Origin: Candolleomyces eurysporus
Taxonomy: Eukaryota; Basidiomycota; Agaricomycetes; Agaricales; Psathyrellaceae
DNA: 33,559 nucleotides
Direction of reading: 5' to 3'
Assembly: GCA_027579435.1 (NCBI GenBank)
Contig: JANBPK010001554.1
Coordinates: forward strand, 1-33,559
Position numbers and translations under genes: made by a program. Within the stretch, counting starts at the first letter, position 1. Every line of letters begins with the position of its first letter. Positions 1 through 10,145 of this stretch are shown piece by piece. The notes beneath the pieces are model-generated. The model had not been told where the DNA came from and searched no databases. It saw only the letters and a list, made by a program, of their open reading frames with translations.

Positions 1-356
1 CTGCTTCACTCGCGCCTGATTTTCACTTGAAGCGTTGACGGAGGACAGGGAAAGGGCAACGACGTTCAAGTCTCTGTCGAGTCGCATTAGGCGAAACGGA
101 TCCCAGTTGCACCACTACTCACGCGTGAGAACTTCCGTCTTTTCCTTTCCTGACCGCTATCAGGCGTCGACAAGGCTTGATGACACCCCCACCTCCACTC
201 GAGGAACTCGAAAAGAATCCTCGAGCTTACCTACTAGGATCGAACTTTCAGCGCCGACTCGTCCTGCTGCCCCGGTGGTTGGCGACCAAGCAGTTGAGTC
301 GATCGAGCTGTTAATTTAATTCCTGGAAGCTTCCAACGCGATTCCACCAAGGACCT

Positions 357-818
357 TCACACCTGAGAACATAGTTCCTCCAACCTTCGGAGCTGCACTA
401 CCAAACTTGCTTCGTCGGTTTCTTCGGTAAGTTTGAGCCGATTAACAGGGAGAGCGACAGATTGGAGGGTGATGAGCCTGAACCCTGCGACGAGGACGAC
501 CAATCCTTCCAATGGAGTATGCCAATGCGAAAGTGCGAACACAGGGTGAGGGAGGTCACTGGTAGTCTCTGATCGTACTCGTTGAGTGCCTTGAAGGATA
601 AAAGAAGTAACAGGAGCTTGAGCAAAACTTGCAGAAGATGCCGATGAATAGGCAGACGATCGATACGAAGGTACTTGAGGTCCTAAAAACGCATCAGTCG
701 TCGGACGGGGAGTCGTGACGGTTGCAAGACCCGATATGTTGGAACGAGGATATGCTGAAATGGGGATGCTGGAATACGTGGAGAGCTGGAGGCGAAGACG
801 CCGACTGAAGAGAATGCA
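357..818 (-). pseudogene. Pro/Ser/Thr-rich open segment, likely decayed exon (copy 1)
   Basis: On the minus strand one frame is open from about 818 down to a stop at 357. It reads as a low-complexity Pro/Ser/Thr/Tyr-rich protein; the most recognisable part is SGLATVTTPRPTTDAF followed by a YRSSAYSSASSASF-like run. The same frame is open in the second duplicate (12301-12690) with the core preserved, which argues for an exon in the ancestor. Replacement and silent differences are mixed, and the frames part company downstream of a small indel around position 500. No start codon lies in frame. It may be the disordered part of a regulatory protein; I recognise no domain. Confidence 0.3.
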
Positions 819-1858
819 CTGGCCAAAAGGGTGGTAATAGGTCCGGGTCCAACAAGAGTCGAGCCTGCGAGTCTGCGTTCAACAAGTAAAAGAAACCGAT
901 TCAGTGGGGCCCATAACGAGGAGAGCAGACATAGATTACTCACAAAATACCCAACATCGTATTCATTCCATCCTCTCTCATGGGGTATGACAACAATACG
1001 CACCACCTTCTCAATTCCATACTCATTCCATTCCTGAGTATCGGTCTAACCGGGATCGAGGTTGAGTTGAGCACTTCGGTAACAGATGCCAAGTTCGACG
1101 TCTCCCCGATCTGAAAGCCGGATGCGCAACCGGGGATAGGAGGTGGACTAAAGAGAGGTACAAGCGTCAGCGAGCGAACGTGATGAACGGAAGGAACAGA
1201 AATGAATGGAAAGGGGCCAATCGAGCGATGATTATCGTTCACGACGATTCAAAATTCAAATCGACAGGACCCGTGGAATGAGCAGCGGAAATGAAGGAGG
1301 AGGCACGACTGAGCACCTGTGATGTACGAAGAACGAGTCAAATAACGAACAAGAACAAAAAGTACTCGCCTTCCCCTCCCACACGCTCGCACCTCCCCTT
1401 GCCCACATCCGACCCTGTGCTTCGGCCTACAACCAGAGCCTTTTCCATCTAGTAGTCGTCTAACCCATTCGCCCCTCTGTCAGCTCCTATGTATATCATT
1501 CCCGAGAACAGTCCGTACTTCGTTGTCCAGGTTTTTGAGCTGTTCGGGTTCGGCCCATCTGCACTGCGGGGTCAGTTCGGATCGATTTGGCGTGGTTGCA
1601 AGCGGGTCAGTAAAAGATGAGCAATGGAAGGAGAAACATAGGACAGAATCATCAGTAAACAGACAGATAGAGAGGCTTGAGGAAGGGAGGGAAGCAGGAG
1701 GTGCCTTTCGTTGAGAGGGAGAAGGGGCGGGAACTGTGGGAATAAATCCCAGATCGTCGGCATTCTCTGCCGTCTGTGGCTGTGATATTGATATTGCTCG
1801 ACGAGAAAAGGTGTATTGCTCAACCGCTATACTACAGAGTACTTGATGGAACAGTCCT

Positions 1859-2244
1859 TCAAATGCCGCTAAAATCGATCAAAGGATATTCAGAACGCAG
1901 CCACTCAAGACCAGACTTCGCCGCATGATCCTTCGCCTTCTGCTTCTTTGAAGAGGATCCTTGGCCGACTACGACTCCAAGGTCGTTACCACTGGGGTCT
2001 ACGACTGTGACGAACCCGAAGTGAGCAGAACGGTCATACTCCGGACGACAGTGAAGCTCACATCTAGCCTCGGCAAACCATCTGTTTTTGTAGCCATTTG
2101 TCTCCTGCACACGGATGACTGGTCGGGCGGTATTACCCAATACTCGCTGAGCGGCCTTATTAAACCTCATGCAAGATCCTAGTAGAGCGTCGATGTCAGT
2201 ATTGGGACGAGCTGAAAGTGAAGCTGAGTTGCACCATCGGACAT
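1859..2244 (-). CDS. Small double-stranded-RNA-binding-domain protein
   Basis: Predicted 109-residue protein in two exons. Exon 1 is 2244-2235 (ATG TCC GAT G), followed by a 56-nt intron (2234-2179, GTGCAA...CTACTAG, branch CTGAC), then exon 2 at 2178-1859. Splicing joins the frames exactly. The body fits a dsRBM: a conserved aromatic/Glu-rich first strand (VIRVQETNGYKNRWF, about residues 24-38), then FVTVV, then a Gly-rich turn and the basic helix start GQGSSSKKQKAKDHAAKSGL (about 74-93), the diagnostic SKK.AK..AA motif. Proteins of this size, with a single dsRBM and nothing else, occur in Agaricomycetes; their role is generally unknown and RNA binding is inferred. The leader is pyrimidine-rich and the start context is good. 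The gene lies wholly inside DNA missing from the second duplicate. The 10-nt first exon is a prediction. Confidence 0.65.
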
Positions 2245-2529
2245 GATAGGTTCGAGTAAGGGGGTGACAAAGTGGTCGACGGTCAACGAAATTGGGTGAG
2301 AGGCGAGGATTTGGAGGGCATGAATGCTGAAAACGCGTACCCAGCTTTTAAAGCGTCTCTCCAGCCATCTTCGCCCCAAAATACTCTTGGTTTGGGGAGC
2401 TGGCGTGACAGGCTAGAGTCACTTACTGACCGCGCGCCTGCTGTTCAATCCTTAACGGTAAAATTCCATTCACTCAGTACGTACAATGCGAGTAATTATT
2501 ACCTGCCTCTTATTCTTCCCCAATGAATG

Positions 2530-2960
2530 CAGATCCACCCACTGCCATGTCTTTTTTATATGTCTGGGCTTGCAATCGCTAGTCGGTGCACCTAAGCTCC
2601 AGTCGCCGTAAAATTCGAGGCGAAAATCTCAGCTTTTTGGATACGTAAAACGAGCCTCACAGGGCTCGTACCTTAGACCCGCAGCACTCAACGGTTCCCG
2701 TGGCGCATCATGCAATGCTGCCTACCTGAATAGGCGTAAAACGTGCATCACTTGGGAGCAGAGCGGGTAGCTATTCAAATTGAACCTTCTCTCATGATCG
2801 CAATTGGATATCACATTGGGGAAGGCCTGTTGGCCGCGGAATTTAGCTGGATCTTTGGGTTCGATTAGCGCTCGGGACGCAATGGCGGCCGACACCGACG
2901 TTACATCTTCTCTTAAGTGCCGCCTTCACCCAGGCCGTCGTTGATTAGTGATCACTAAGA
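2530..2960. other. Stretch without a recognised gene; palindrome at its right edge
   Basis: I see no supported coding exon here. The stretch belongs to the copy-1-specific segment. At its right edge, just before homology with copy 2 resumes at 2962, lies the 14-base palindrome TTAGTGATCACTAA (about 2945-2958). It contains CACTA in both orientations. It may be chance or a trace of transposon ends. Confidence 0.4.
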
Positions 2961-3219
2961 CCAAGGGAAGACATGGCCCCAAATCCTGCTGGCGACCTGC
3001 CGAGTCATGGGAGTAGCTTTCCTATCTCTACTTATCATCGATTAGTTCATCTTTACCCGATGAGCATTGGATAGTATTGTCTAGACTCGATTCGACGGAG
3101 CTAGCATACATGAAGATGGTAGAAGCGATTCGAACGGCAAGGGACTCACGATGACTCAAATATAAACGCTCATGTAGGGGCCCTGGGCCATTGCCATTTT
3201 CAACCCTCAAATTTCAGCT

Positions 3220-3438
3220 TCGGAGGGGCGCTGTCATGGCCCGATTCCTTCAATCTACATCCACTCGGCTACATTCATTGGCGGTTATACTGTGGCTTTG
3301 ACTCACTACATTTCATCGACGCCGGTGGACTCGGCACCCAATGATGTAAGTGGCAAATTCCACGAAATAGGAAAAATGGTACCAAGCCGGAGAATCCGGG
3401 TCTCCGGGTTCCTCGTGCAGAGTCGTCCCAATCCATGA
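3220..3438 (+). CDS. Candidate exon of unknown gene (copy 1)
   Basis: A plus-strand frame is open from a good acceptor-like site (AAATTTCAG, ending near 3219) to a stop at 3438. The stretch GGYTVALTHYISSTPVDSAP and onward has ordinary protein composition. The duplicate copy at 13774-13993 keeps the frame. In its last 150 bases the two differences between copies are both silent in this frame, while they change amino acids in the overlapping minus-strand frame (3594-3313). That is weak support for the plus strand. A TATA-like ATATAAA lies near 3158. I recognise no family, and the minus-strand 93-residue frame is the competing reading. Confidence 0.25.
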   Translation, partial: SEGRCHGPIPSIYIHSATFIGGYTVALTHYISSTPVDSAPNDVSGKFHEIGKMVPSRRIRVSGFLVQSRPNP

Positions 3439-3594
3439 GCCCTCTTTGGTACTCGAGGCTCGATATGAGCGCTGCGGAACCTTCGTCTTGGCACTAGCTG
3501 CTCCCTCTAATTCCGGGAAGAAGACGAGTCGGAATTTGTTCGTCCCAAACCACATATCAGTCTTCTCGCCTGTATAACGTTCGACAATATGCAA
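3313..3594 (-). other. Minus-strand open frame, frameshifted in the duplicate
   Basis: A 93-codon frame with ordinary composition (around WFGTNKFRLVFFPELEG). In the second copy (13868-14137) it is broken by a one-base deletion in the run encoding the Ala-Ala after PELEG, and two other differences are replacements (Pro to Ser, Glu to Lys). It is either a decayed exon or the shadow of the plus-strand frame at 3220-3438. No family recognised. Confidence 0.2.
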
Positions 3595-3896
3595 TGTCCT
3601 TGTCGGTTTCCCGGATCATAGTAGTGGAAGAGAAAGAATAACGGAGAGGAGAGGAAGCGCAACGGTGAGAGAGAAGGAGAATGAGAGCTGCTTCATCTTT
3701 CGAAATTACACGCCTGTGTGAAAACGCTCTTGGGGTTCCTTTTGTCTGCTCGAAGAAATTTGCATCTGATACACCCGGAACGCTCATTAATTCCCGATTT
3801 GAAAAAAAACGTTCGCAGTTCATGATATTGACAAAGTGATAGTAGCAAACTGCAAAACACTTCAGATGACGCCCGTGTAAGGCACGGTGTAGACAG

Positions 3897-4140
3897 AAAT
3901 TCCAACATTGAAGTGATTGTGTCATAGGCGATTCCGAATCCGAAGTGTTAGTGAACGTGCAAATCTCACCGACCGAGAGCTGGAAGTGGTTGGCATATTC
4001 ATAGCTCTAAGCGCTGGACCATGGAAGTCAGGAGTACCTGTGTAGGCAGATTCCAACGTCAAAGTAATCGTTTTGTTGGCAATTCTGAATTCGAAGTGAT
4101 GGTGAACATCCAAATCTCACCGACCGGGAGCTGCAAGTGA
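3897..4140 (+). repeat. Imperfect tandem duplication, about 150-bp unit
   Basis: The segment beginning with ATTCCAAC at about 3900 recurs at about 4050. The downstream parts (GAAGTG, then GTGAACRT.CAAATCTCAC, then CCGACCG.GAGCTG) recur in the same order at about 3945-3990 and 4096-4138. The unit is about 150 bases and clearly diverged. No coding meaning is evident. Confidence 0.6.
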
Positions 4141-4333
4141 CCTTCCAGATTCCAGGATCTGTGCACTTTAAAGATGCAATACGATTCAACCTTCACAACC
4201 GTCTGGAGCTAGAAAATACCAAGTTATTCAATGTACTGGAGGTCACTGAATTTACCCCTTGCCAGATATTGTACTCAGATACATGGTGGCGCGGATCCTA
4301 TATACCGAAGTCAGAAATAAATCTACGCGCCCG

Positions 4334-4468
4334 ATGTACCATCATTTGGAGATGTCCTTCATCCGCAAATAGCTTATGCACCACATCTCCGCATGTACCA
4401 AATTTTTCAAATCAATGATGTAGCAAAACACATGCATGTACCACATCTCGGAAATTCCCAATGTACCA
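4334..4468 (+). repeat. Cluster of four ATGTACCA words
   Basis: ATGTACCA occurs at 4334-4341, 4393-4400, 4436-4443 and 4461-4468. CCACATCTC also occurs twice, 60 bases apart (4381 and 4441). This may be degenerate tandem repetition; no protein-binding meaning can be assigned from sequence. Confidence 0.5.
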
Positions 4469-4479
4469 CTCCGCACCGC

Positions 4480-5740
4480 TCACATGACCCATCTTCTTGT
4501 GGAACTCAGATGCACGTACTACTTCGTATTGAAATACGATGTATTCATGCCATAGTGGAGAATAGCAACGTGAGTCCAAGGAGCGCTCATGACCTCCAAA
4601 GAGTCAACCGGTCTTGGGCTCACTCTATGTCTTACACCTCCCTCAGGTCTCCTCCACTGCTTCGCCCGTCTCCCTGAGCACATCTACCGCGACGAGGATA
4701 TAATTCAGCGCTTCAACCGCATGGCGGTGTACTGATTCATCTCTCAAGAAAGTGAAGGGTTTACTCTAGAAAAATGGTATAAAAACATCCAAAATAGCAT
4801 CATTAAAGGCCAACCCGGGGGACCAGTCAAAGCGACTCATGGTTCGCTTTGCTTGGTTGACCTCGCTTTGACCCCTCACCTCCCTCGAACCAGCAACGGA
4901 AATCTAAAACGTGAACCCATGAACATGAAATGAGTGATATAGTCGGTCGAGGGAGGGAGAACAAAAACAAGGTAAGGGTAGACCGTTGGAAGTCGGAAGG
5001 ACGGAAGGGTGAACGGAAGCGGAACTTGATTGAACACTCATGTGTACTCTGCAGCAAATCCTTCCACATCGCCCATGTATCGCTTTAGCTCCGGACTGGG
5101 CTCGAGATTGTCGGTATCGGACCGTCAACAACCGCTGGTGGTGTCGGGGACGCTCCTCCTAGCTTCGAAGACTTTAAGTTCAAGGACTTGATACGAGGTT
5201 CGGAAGGCGGTGGTAGACGCAGATGGATGGATGAATGGATGCANGAGGGGGGGTAAGATATCAGTCAGAAGGAACAGAAACAAGGTGGGCGGACGGACAT
5301 GGGGGCAAAGGAGAACACGGGCTGAGGCCATGAGAAGTGATACGCAAGCAACGACCCTACCGAGCGAGAGAATGAAATGAAAGGAAGAATAGACGAGTTA
5401 CAAGGAAAACGACGAACGAAACGTATCTTCGCGGTACTTCACTCCTCGCCATTATTCCCAATCTGGTTCTGTTCTGTTTCTTTGCCTCGCCAGCCCTCTT
5501 CTTTGGATTGTTTAGTATGAAGTTGGCCCACTTCTGTGTCCCTGGTAGCTGGTATCGGTGAAAGGGTAAGAAGTTTACCTATCAGGGCTAAAAATAAATT
5601 AAATTATTAATAGGGAAGAAGAGGAGGTTGGGGACTTCGTACACAAAGAGGAGAATCGAGGTAAAAAAAGTGCATCGCTGGGAGACGTAGGTCGATATCA
5701 ATCGGTGTGGTGCGTTTGTCGCTTTAAAAACAAGCATTGC
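4480..5740. other. No supported gene; short ATGG microsatellite
   Basis: Open frames here are short and of biased composition, and I support none. The only structure is a GATGG/ATGAATGG run at about 5222-5241 beside an unresolved base at 5244. Confidence 0.5.
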
Positions 5741-5752
5741 AAGAAATAGTAC

Positions 5753-6067
5753 TCACATGTACTTCCCAAAACACTCTCGACGTCTCTTCCGTAATCCATA
5801 TCTTTCCCCGCAGGGGCAAACGCGTCCAGTGAGCATCGTCTTCGGCGCTTTCATCTCGCTTTCTGTACCGAGGAGGCAGAGGCCAGCAGTCAAGGTAGCT
5901 AAAGCATAAACACTCTGTGGTTTCCTGAGGTTTCTGGAGGTATCGCGGTACTCGTCCCTCAGTTCTGGGAAATCCTTCCACGAGTTCCTTTTGCCTCGAG
6001 CCTTCGCTTTATTGGCAGCTATGCCAGCCAAAGATGCGTTCTCTCGCCAAGATCCACTCCTTGTCAT
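5753..6067 (-). CDS. Hypothetical gene, first exon
   Basis: A minus-strand exon starts at ATG 6067 after a pyrimidine-rich leader and reads 104 codons to a canonical donor (AT|GTGAGT, about 5754). It begins with a basic stretch (MTRSGSWRENASLAG), followed by an Arg/Lys-rich region. A hydrophobic segment at about residues 52-67 (SVYALATLTAGLCLLG) could be a membrane anchor. It ends with a Cys pair and an Arg cluster (CPCGERYGLRKRRREC). Downstream exons towards 5600 could not be fixed, because several AG acceptors are possible. Not recognised. A real gene is favoured by the leader, the donor and the composition; function unknown. Confidence 0.4.
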   Translation of the reverse strand: MTRSGSWRENASLAGIAANKAKARGKRNSWKDFPELRDEYRDTSRNLRKPQSVYALATLTAGLCLLGTESEMKAPKTMLTGRVCPCGERYGLRKRRRECFGKYM

Positions 6068-6069
6068 GA

Positions 6070-6860
6070 TTGTATAAGATGAAGAAGAGTACAGGTTGAA
6101 GAAGCATGTACGAACGACAAAGACGGAGCCAATCAGTTTGTTCGTGCTTGCATCGAAACCAGTTCCCGTCCCGGACTGTAAATAAAGTTACTTGAGGTAG
6201 TAACCTTGTCTAACTTTCCGCCTGCAAGTTAGGATCTCTAATGTGGCTACAATTGGTCATTTTCCACGCAACTGGCCAAGTGAATGTGTCGCCGGTGTTG
6301 GTGAGATATATTCATAATGCCACCTCATAGAGGGTTGTAGCTACAAGATCTGTGATTTGTTGACCCTTGTTATGTTTGAGAAGGCAAAGAATATCATTTC
6401 CTCCATTGATCTGGCTACTTCTTCTGGTGTCGTCACTCAAATGTGAAATCACACAAACTTTACTCATGTATACAGAGTGATCTCTCATAGAGGAGGTGAT
6501 CTTGCCCATTGAATGTCGCATTGAAGAGTAAGAGGTTATTGCTGTCTAATTAAATCTTCCCTTTGTTAGCTTGAAGTAAACGTGTCGAGGAAAGATTTAC
6601 TTGGCTGAAAAGGTTAGAAAAAGTTAAATTAGTAGAGGAACAAGTTAAAACTTTGTTAACCACCCCGTCCCGGCAGCGTGATGCCGATGCCGGTGCTCAG
6701 GGTCCGAATCCTGTCTGGGTTTTCCTTTTGGTCTGCAGGCCCGAGAACCTCCAATCAACTGTAGATTGAACGCTTTAAAGGGATTGAATTGATTGTTCAG
6801 GCACTACACACAGTGATGGCTACAATCCAAGCACAACATCCGCGGTTATACTATACACAA
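6070..6860. other. Intergenic, relatively AT-rich, no supported gene
   Basis: No coding exon is supported. A tRNA-like T-arm at about 6700 was examined and rejected. Confidence 0.5.
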
Positions 6861-6863
6861 CGG

Positions 6864-7378
6864 TTAGACGAACTTGAACCTCAGTACGTCGCTGGGTTGA
6901 ATGCTTTCAGCAAACCACGGACTCATAGGTCCAGACGATCGCAGGAGTGGTGAGGCCTGTGGTCGTTCCTTGAAACTGGTAATGGTTGCAGTAACCTCCT
7001 CATCTGTGAAGCCGGTAGAGGTAATCTCGCTGTCCGTGACGGTGTACTTGCCATTGTCACTGATAGAAACGATGACACTCGCCGCATGCTATGTCAAGAT
7101 TGAGGGGATGAGCACTGGATAATTACAGAATGTCAAAATATAGTCCAAATCGGGCATACATGGATCGGACCGCCGGTGGGAGAGGCATCAAGGAGGCTTC
7201 CGATAAAAACTGTGTTTTGGTCAGCCAGCCAGATCTCAGGATTAGCGTGGATTCCACCCACTCCAGTTGAGTTCACTCTCCAAGTTGGTCGAAGGATCCG
7301 GGGTGATGGATGGGGAAATAACGAAGGTGCACGATATGTCACGTTTTTCAACGGTGTTAGGGATGACCGAAGCGGCGC
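6864..7378 (-). CDS. Unknown two-exon gene, amino end not resolved
   Basis: Two minus-strand exons join in frame. The first is open from 7378 to 7160 and contains WRVNSTGVGGIHANPEIWL. A 71-nt intron (7159-7089, donor GTATGC, branch CTTGAC, acceptor CATAG) follows. The second runs 7088-6864 and contains VIVSISDNGKYTVTDSEI, then a Thr/Glu-rich stretch and a TAA stop. The alternating hydrophobic/polar pattern and Gly/Asn/Ser/Thr content suggest a beta-rich, possibly secreted protein. No initiator ATG lies in the open part of exon 1, so another exon upstream (higher coordinates) is likely; an AG acceptor lies just above 7378. Family not recognised. Confidence 0.45.
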
Positions 7379-7439
7379 TCAAGGCTTGACATTGAACATA
7401 AGACTACTTGAGAAGATGAAGAGATCTAGATGAGCTTTG

Positions 7440-8440
7440 GAAAGCTAACCTTGCTGTGACAAAAAAGCGTCAAAAACCCACAGTCTTTATAGGAATTCGC
7501 AAATCCTGATGTGATGGCTTGATGACTCTCATTTCTTACATGAAGGTGGTCGAACGGTCAACGTTGCCCTTCGTGTCCAGTTTGGTCCTACACAGTCATC
7601 GAACACGTGGAAGTCGCGAAAGTTGGTGACTGCCGACAGCCATAAGCCAACAACAGTTGTTTTGCTGGTTTTCAATGCTTAGACGGTAGCTCAACGACTA
7701 CTAACACAGCCGTCTCGAGAGGATCCAGATGCCCAACCGCTATTAGAAACAGAATATGGCAAAGTCAATCGCATGATGCTGCAGCGCCACCTATTCGCGC
7801 TTTAATATATGCTTAGACTCAAGTTCATCTTCAAGGTCAGACTTTGACTGGTGGTGAAAAGAAGCCGGAGGCTGGTGATTCGAGATCTTGGAAGCGACGG
7901 CGGACGTTGTCCGAAATACCGAGAACCCGGTCATTTGATCGATTTATCCTTGACCATTTCGCTTTTCGACAGCTTCGGCGCTCTCGGTTCAGAGACGTAT
8001 TCAGAAAAATTGCATTAGTTTCCACCGTATTCGCCTATCAAGCNTTTTTTTTGAACCTTGAGCCGCCTCGAGAGCAAGGCTACGGTTCTCCTTGGACGCC
8101 GCTGGCTTCCATCACGCACTTAAAGGGTTCAATTGGATAGATCCCATGACTGGGTCTTGACTCGGTATGCTATCACTCATAGCGGAGCGCATGTGGCTGA
8201 TTGTTGTGAATGATGTGGGGAGTGTACCGACTCTGAGCGGAATATCGGTTCACTCGCCCTATTTCCTTTCAGTTCGCTTAACTGATTTCATTGCCCGTAC
8301 AGGACCCTTCTTTTCCTTACGCGGATGGATTTTTTTCTCGTGGACCGTTCTCGAATATTCGTAGAATATTGCGGTTGCCAGGCGAGGTCCCATTGGACTC
8401 GCACTTTGTTTGTACACCAAGCCTGTACACACGAACCGGA
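7440..8440. other. Stretch without supported gene
   Basis: Short overlapping open frames on both strands with no shared splice logic and no recognisable domain. It contains an unresolved base at 8044. Confidence 0.4.
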
Positions 8441-8445
8441 GCACC

Positions 8446-8710
8446 TTATATACCCTCGAGACGGATTTTAGAGGACATCTTACCTTTCCCCATCCATCAA
8501 TTCGGACTCGAGCAGTCATTACACATTCGCATTCTTTTCGATATAATTCTTCTCGCCTCTTGTCGCCATCAATCTCGTCTACATTTAGAGTTATCCCAAA
8601 CACTCGTTCCGCCCTCTCACACCTCGAGCGATTAGGTATCGAACCTTCACTGTCTTGAGCCCCCTTCCATCATCTACTACCTTCCATCTTACACTCAACT
8701 CTCTCTCACA
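8446..8710 (+). promoter_or_regulatory. Candidate promoter and pyrimidine-rich leader
   Basis: TTATATA at 8446-8452 is followed by about 250 bases strongly biased to C and T on the plus strand, ending in CTCTCTCACA directly before ATG at 8711. This layout, TATA then CT-rich leader then CA-ATG, is typical of fungal promoters. Confidence 0.4.
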
Positions 8711-8989
8711 ATGATAGTAAACTGTTCAATCATATCGGTCATCATGCAGTTACAAAGCATTAAATGTAAGAAGGATCCGTATCAATGTAAAAGCTATGTA
8801 AACGATCCATATGTCTATACGTGGCAGAACCATTGTGCGATTAGAGACCATAACTACCACCGCCATGCCCACAGCAAATGCACAAAGAAAGTGGTCCAGG
8901 ACTCGAAGGAGATGAGCGTCGTTGCCTTGGTAAATGTACAAGTGGGAGATTTCTCAGAATGGAGTGAAGTTGGCGGTAAGGAACCTTGA
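8711..8989 (+). CDS. Small Lys/Cys/Tyr-containing hypothetical protein
   Basis: A 92-codon frame starts at ATG 8711, right after a candidate promoter and CT-rich leader. It has a weakly hydrophobic start (MIVNCSIISVIMQLQS), then Cys, Lys, Tyr and His residues. No domain is recognised and no close stop-free paralogue is in the window. The opposite strand also has a hydrophobic frame (8941-8750), so the strand call rests on the promoter. It could be a first exon or spurious. Confidence 0.25.
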   Translation: MIVNCSIISVIMQLQSIKCKKDPYQCKSYVNDPYVYTWQNHCAIRDHNYHRHAHSKCTKKVVQDSKEMSVVALVNVQVGDFSEWSEVGGKEP

Positions 8990-8999
8990 AGAAGCTGAT

Positions 9000-10140
9000 T
9001 GTGACCTAAAGTTCATTCATGGAAGAAAAGTAACAGCCTTTGTCATCCTCTGCTCGTTGCACACTCCAACCCACTTCTCTCAAATCCAGGGTGGATACTC
9101 GGTGCTGGCAGAGTTTACCGCAAGTTTCATATTATTTCCTCTCAGTATTCTTTTCACGGCCTGTCCCACTGAAATCCAGGAAATTAAAATGAAATATAGT
9201 TCATCGGCTCGTAGTAGCACACGCGACGCAATCCAAAATGCGATTAGCATCCGCGTCGAAGTCAGATTCATCACAGACGCCGGAGTACAGTGAGCTCGGA
9301 GTCATCCAGATGCAGGCAGCCAGGTAACCAGGCGGCAATCTTAAGGGTAAATTGGAGTTGCGTCAGCGTTTACTATTCCCTACCTACCTACCAATATTAG
9401 TCTTTCATGCTCGACGCGGAGTAAGAGTATTTCAATCTGTGGCCATAATCATCGAAGCAGGTCTCATCCGCAGAGATCTGGAGCGTGGAGGTGGGCCTCA
9501 TCTCCAGGCTCATGCACGATACAGCGAGTTCTTGTTAATGACGCTTGCAATGGTATACTGTCATCAACCTAGGTAGGATCGCTATCCTCGCTAATGCAAA
9601 CGAGCTTGAAGCCATGCTCAAGACGTTGATGCATAAGGTATCCTGAGATACTGACAGAGTTCTCGTCCAAGCAGGTCGCTCTTCAAACTGTCAACAACAA
9701 TTGCAATCACCTGGGACAAAGCTCGAGAGGCCTGACGATGGCGTTCTGCATGATTCATTTGGACTACTCCATCGTTATCACAGGTTCTCACCCGCCTTTT
9801 ACATGGAAGCAACAGCTAAAGTAGGTACTAGCTTCATGTACTAACATGTGTCCTTTTGCCAACCGCGACACAATTTGTCATCCTATCAATTAGGTCGACG
9901 CACATGAGACAAAGGTTCTATTTGGGGGTCACAGGTGGCTACAGTGTTATCAAAGTGTTATACACGTTGTATAGGTAAAAAAAAGACAAAGATTGAAAAA
10001 CAGTCCCAGAAAAAAGATACTTAGATTGAAAGACGGCTAAGCTGAACCGAGTCCCCAGGTTTGTTTTCCCTCGTTGCTAGCGGGCTGGAGAGAAATCTAA
10101 ACACACCAGGTGCCATGTCAGTATTTTTTATGGAACCAAA
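9000..10140. other. Stretch without supported gene
   Basis: Several short open frames exist on both strands; none has convincing splice sites or a recognisable family. Confidence 0.4.
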
Positions 10141-10145
10141 GAATT

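Larger units (their letters stand above)
1..3552 (+). repeat. Segmental duplication, copy 1 (direct; partner about 11815-14108)
   Basis: Most of this stretch aligns base for base with 11815-14108 in the same orientation. Aligned blocks are about 1-1310 with 11824-13240, 1712-1805 with 13391-13510, and 2962-3552 with 13517-14108. The first block is clearly diverged, with many transitions. The last block is very similar, with a handful of substitutions and one single-base indel. Copy 1 continues past the left window edge. Two stretches (about 1320-1700 and 1810-2960) have no counterpart in copy 2. No terminal repeats or transposase are visible, so this looks like a genomic duplication rather than a recognisable transposon. 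Confidence 0.85.

Noticed and set aside
3028..3210. 60-codon minus-strand frame present in both duplicates (also 13583-13765)
   Set aside because: Nearly all differences between copies change the amino acid, which fits neutral drift of noncoding DNA.
6664..6715. tRNA-like element (GGTCCGAATCC resembling an internal B box)
   Set aside because: Only a four-pair T-arm can be drawn. No acceptor stem, A box or anticodon arm at the right spacing.
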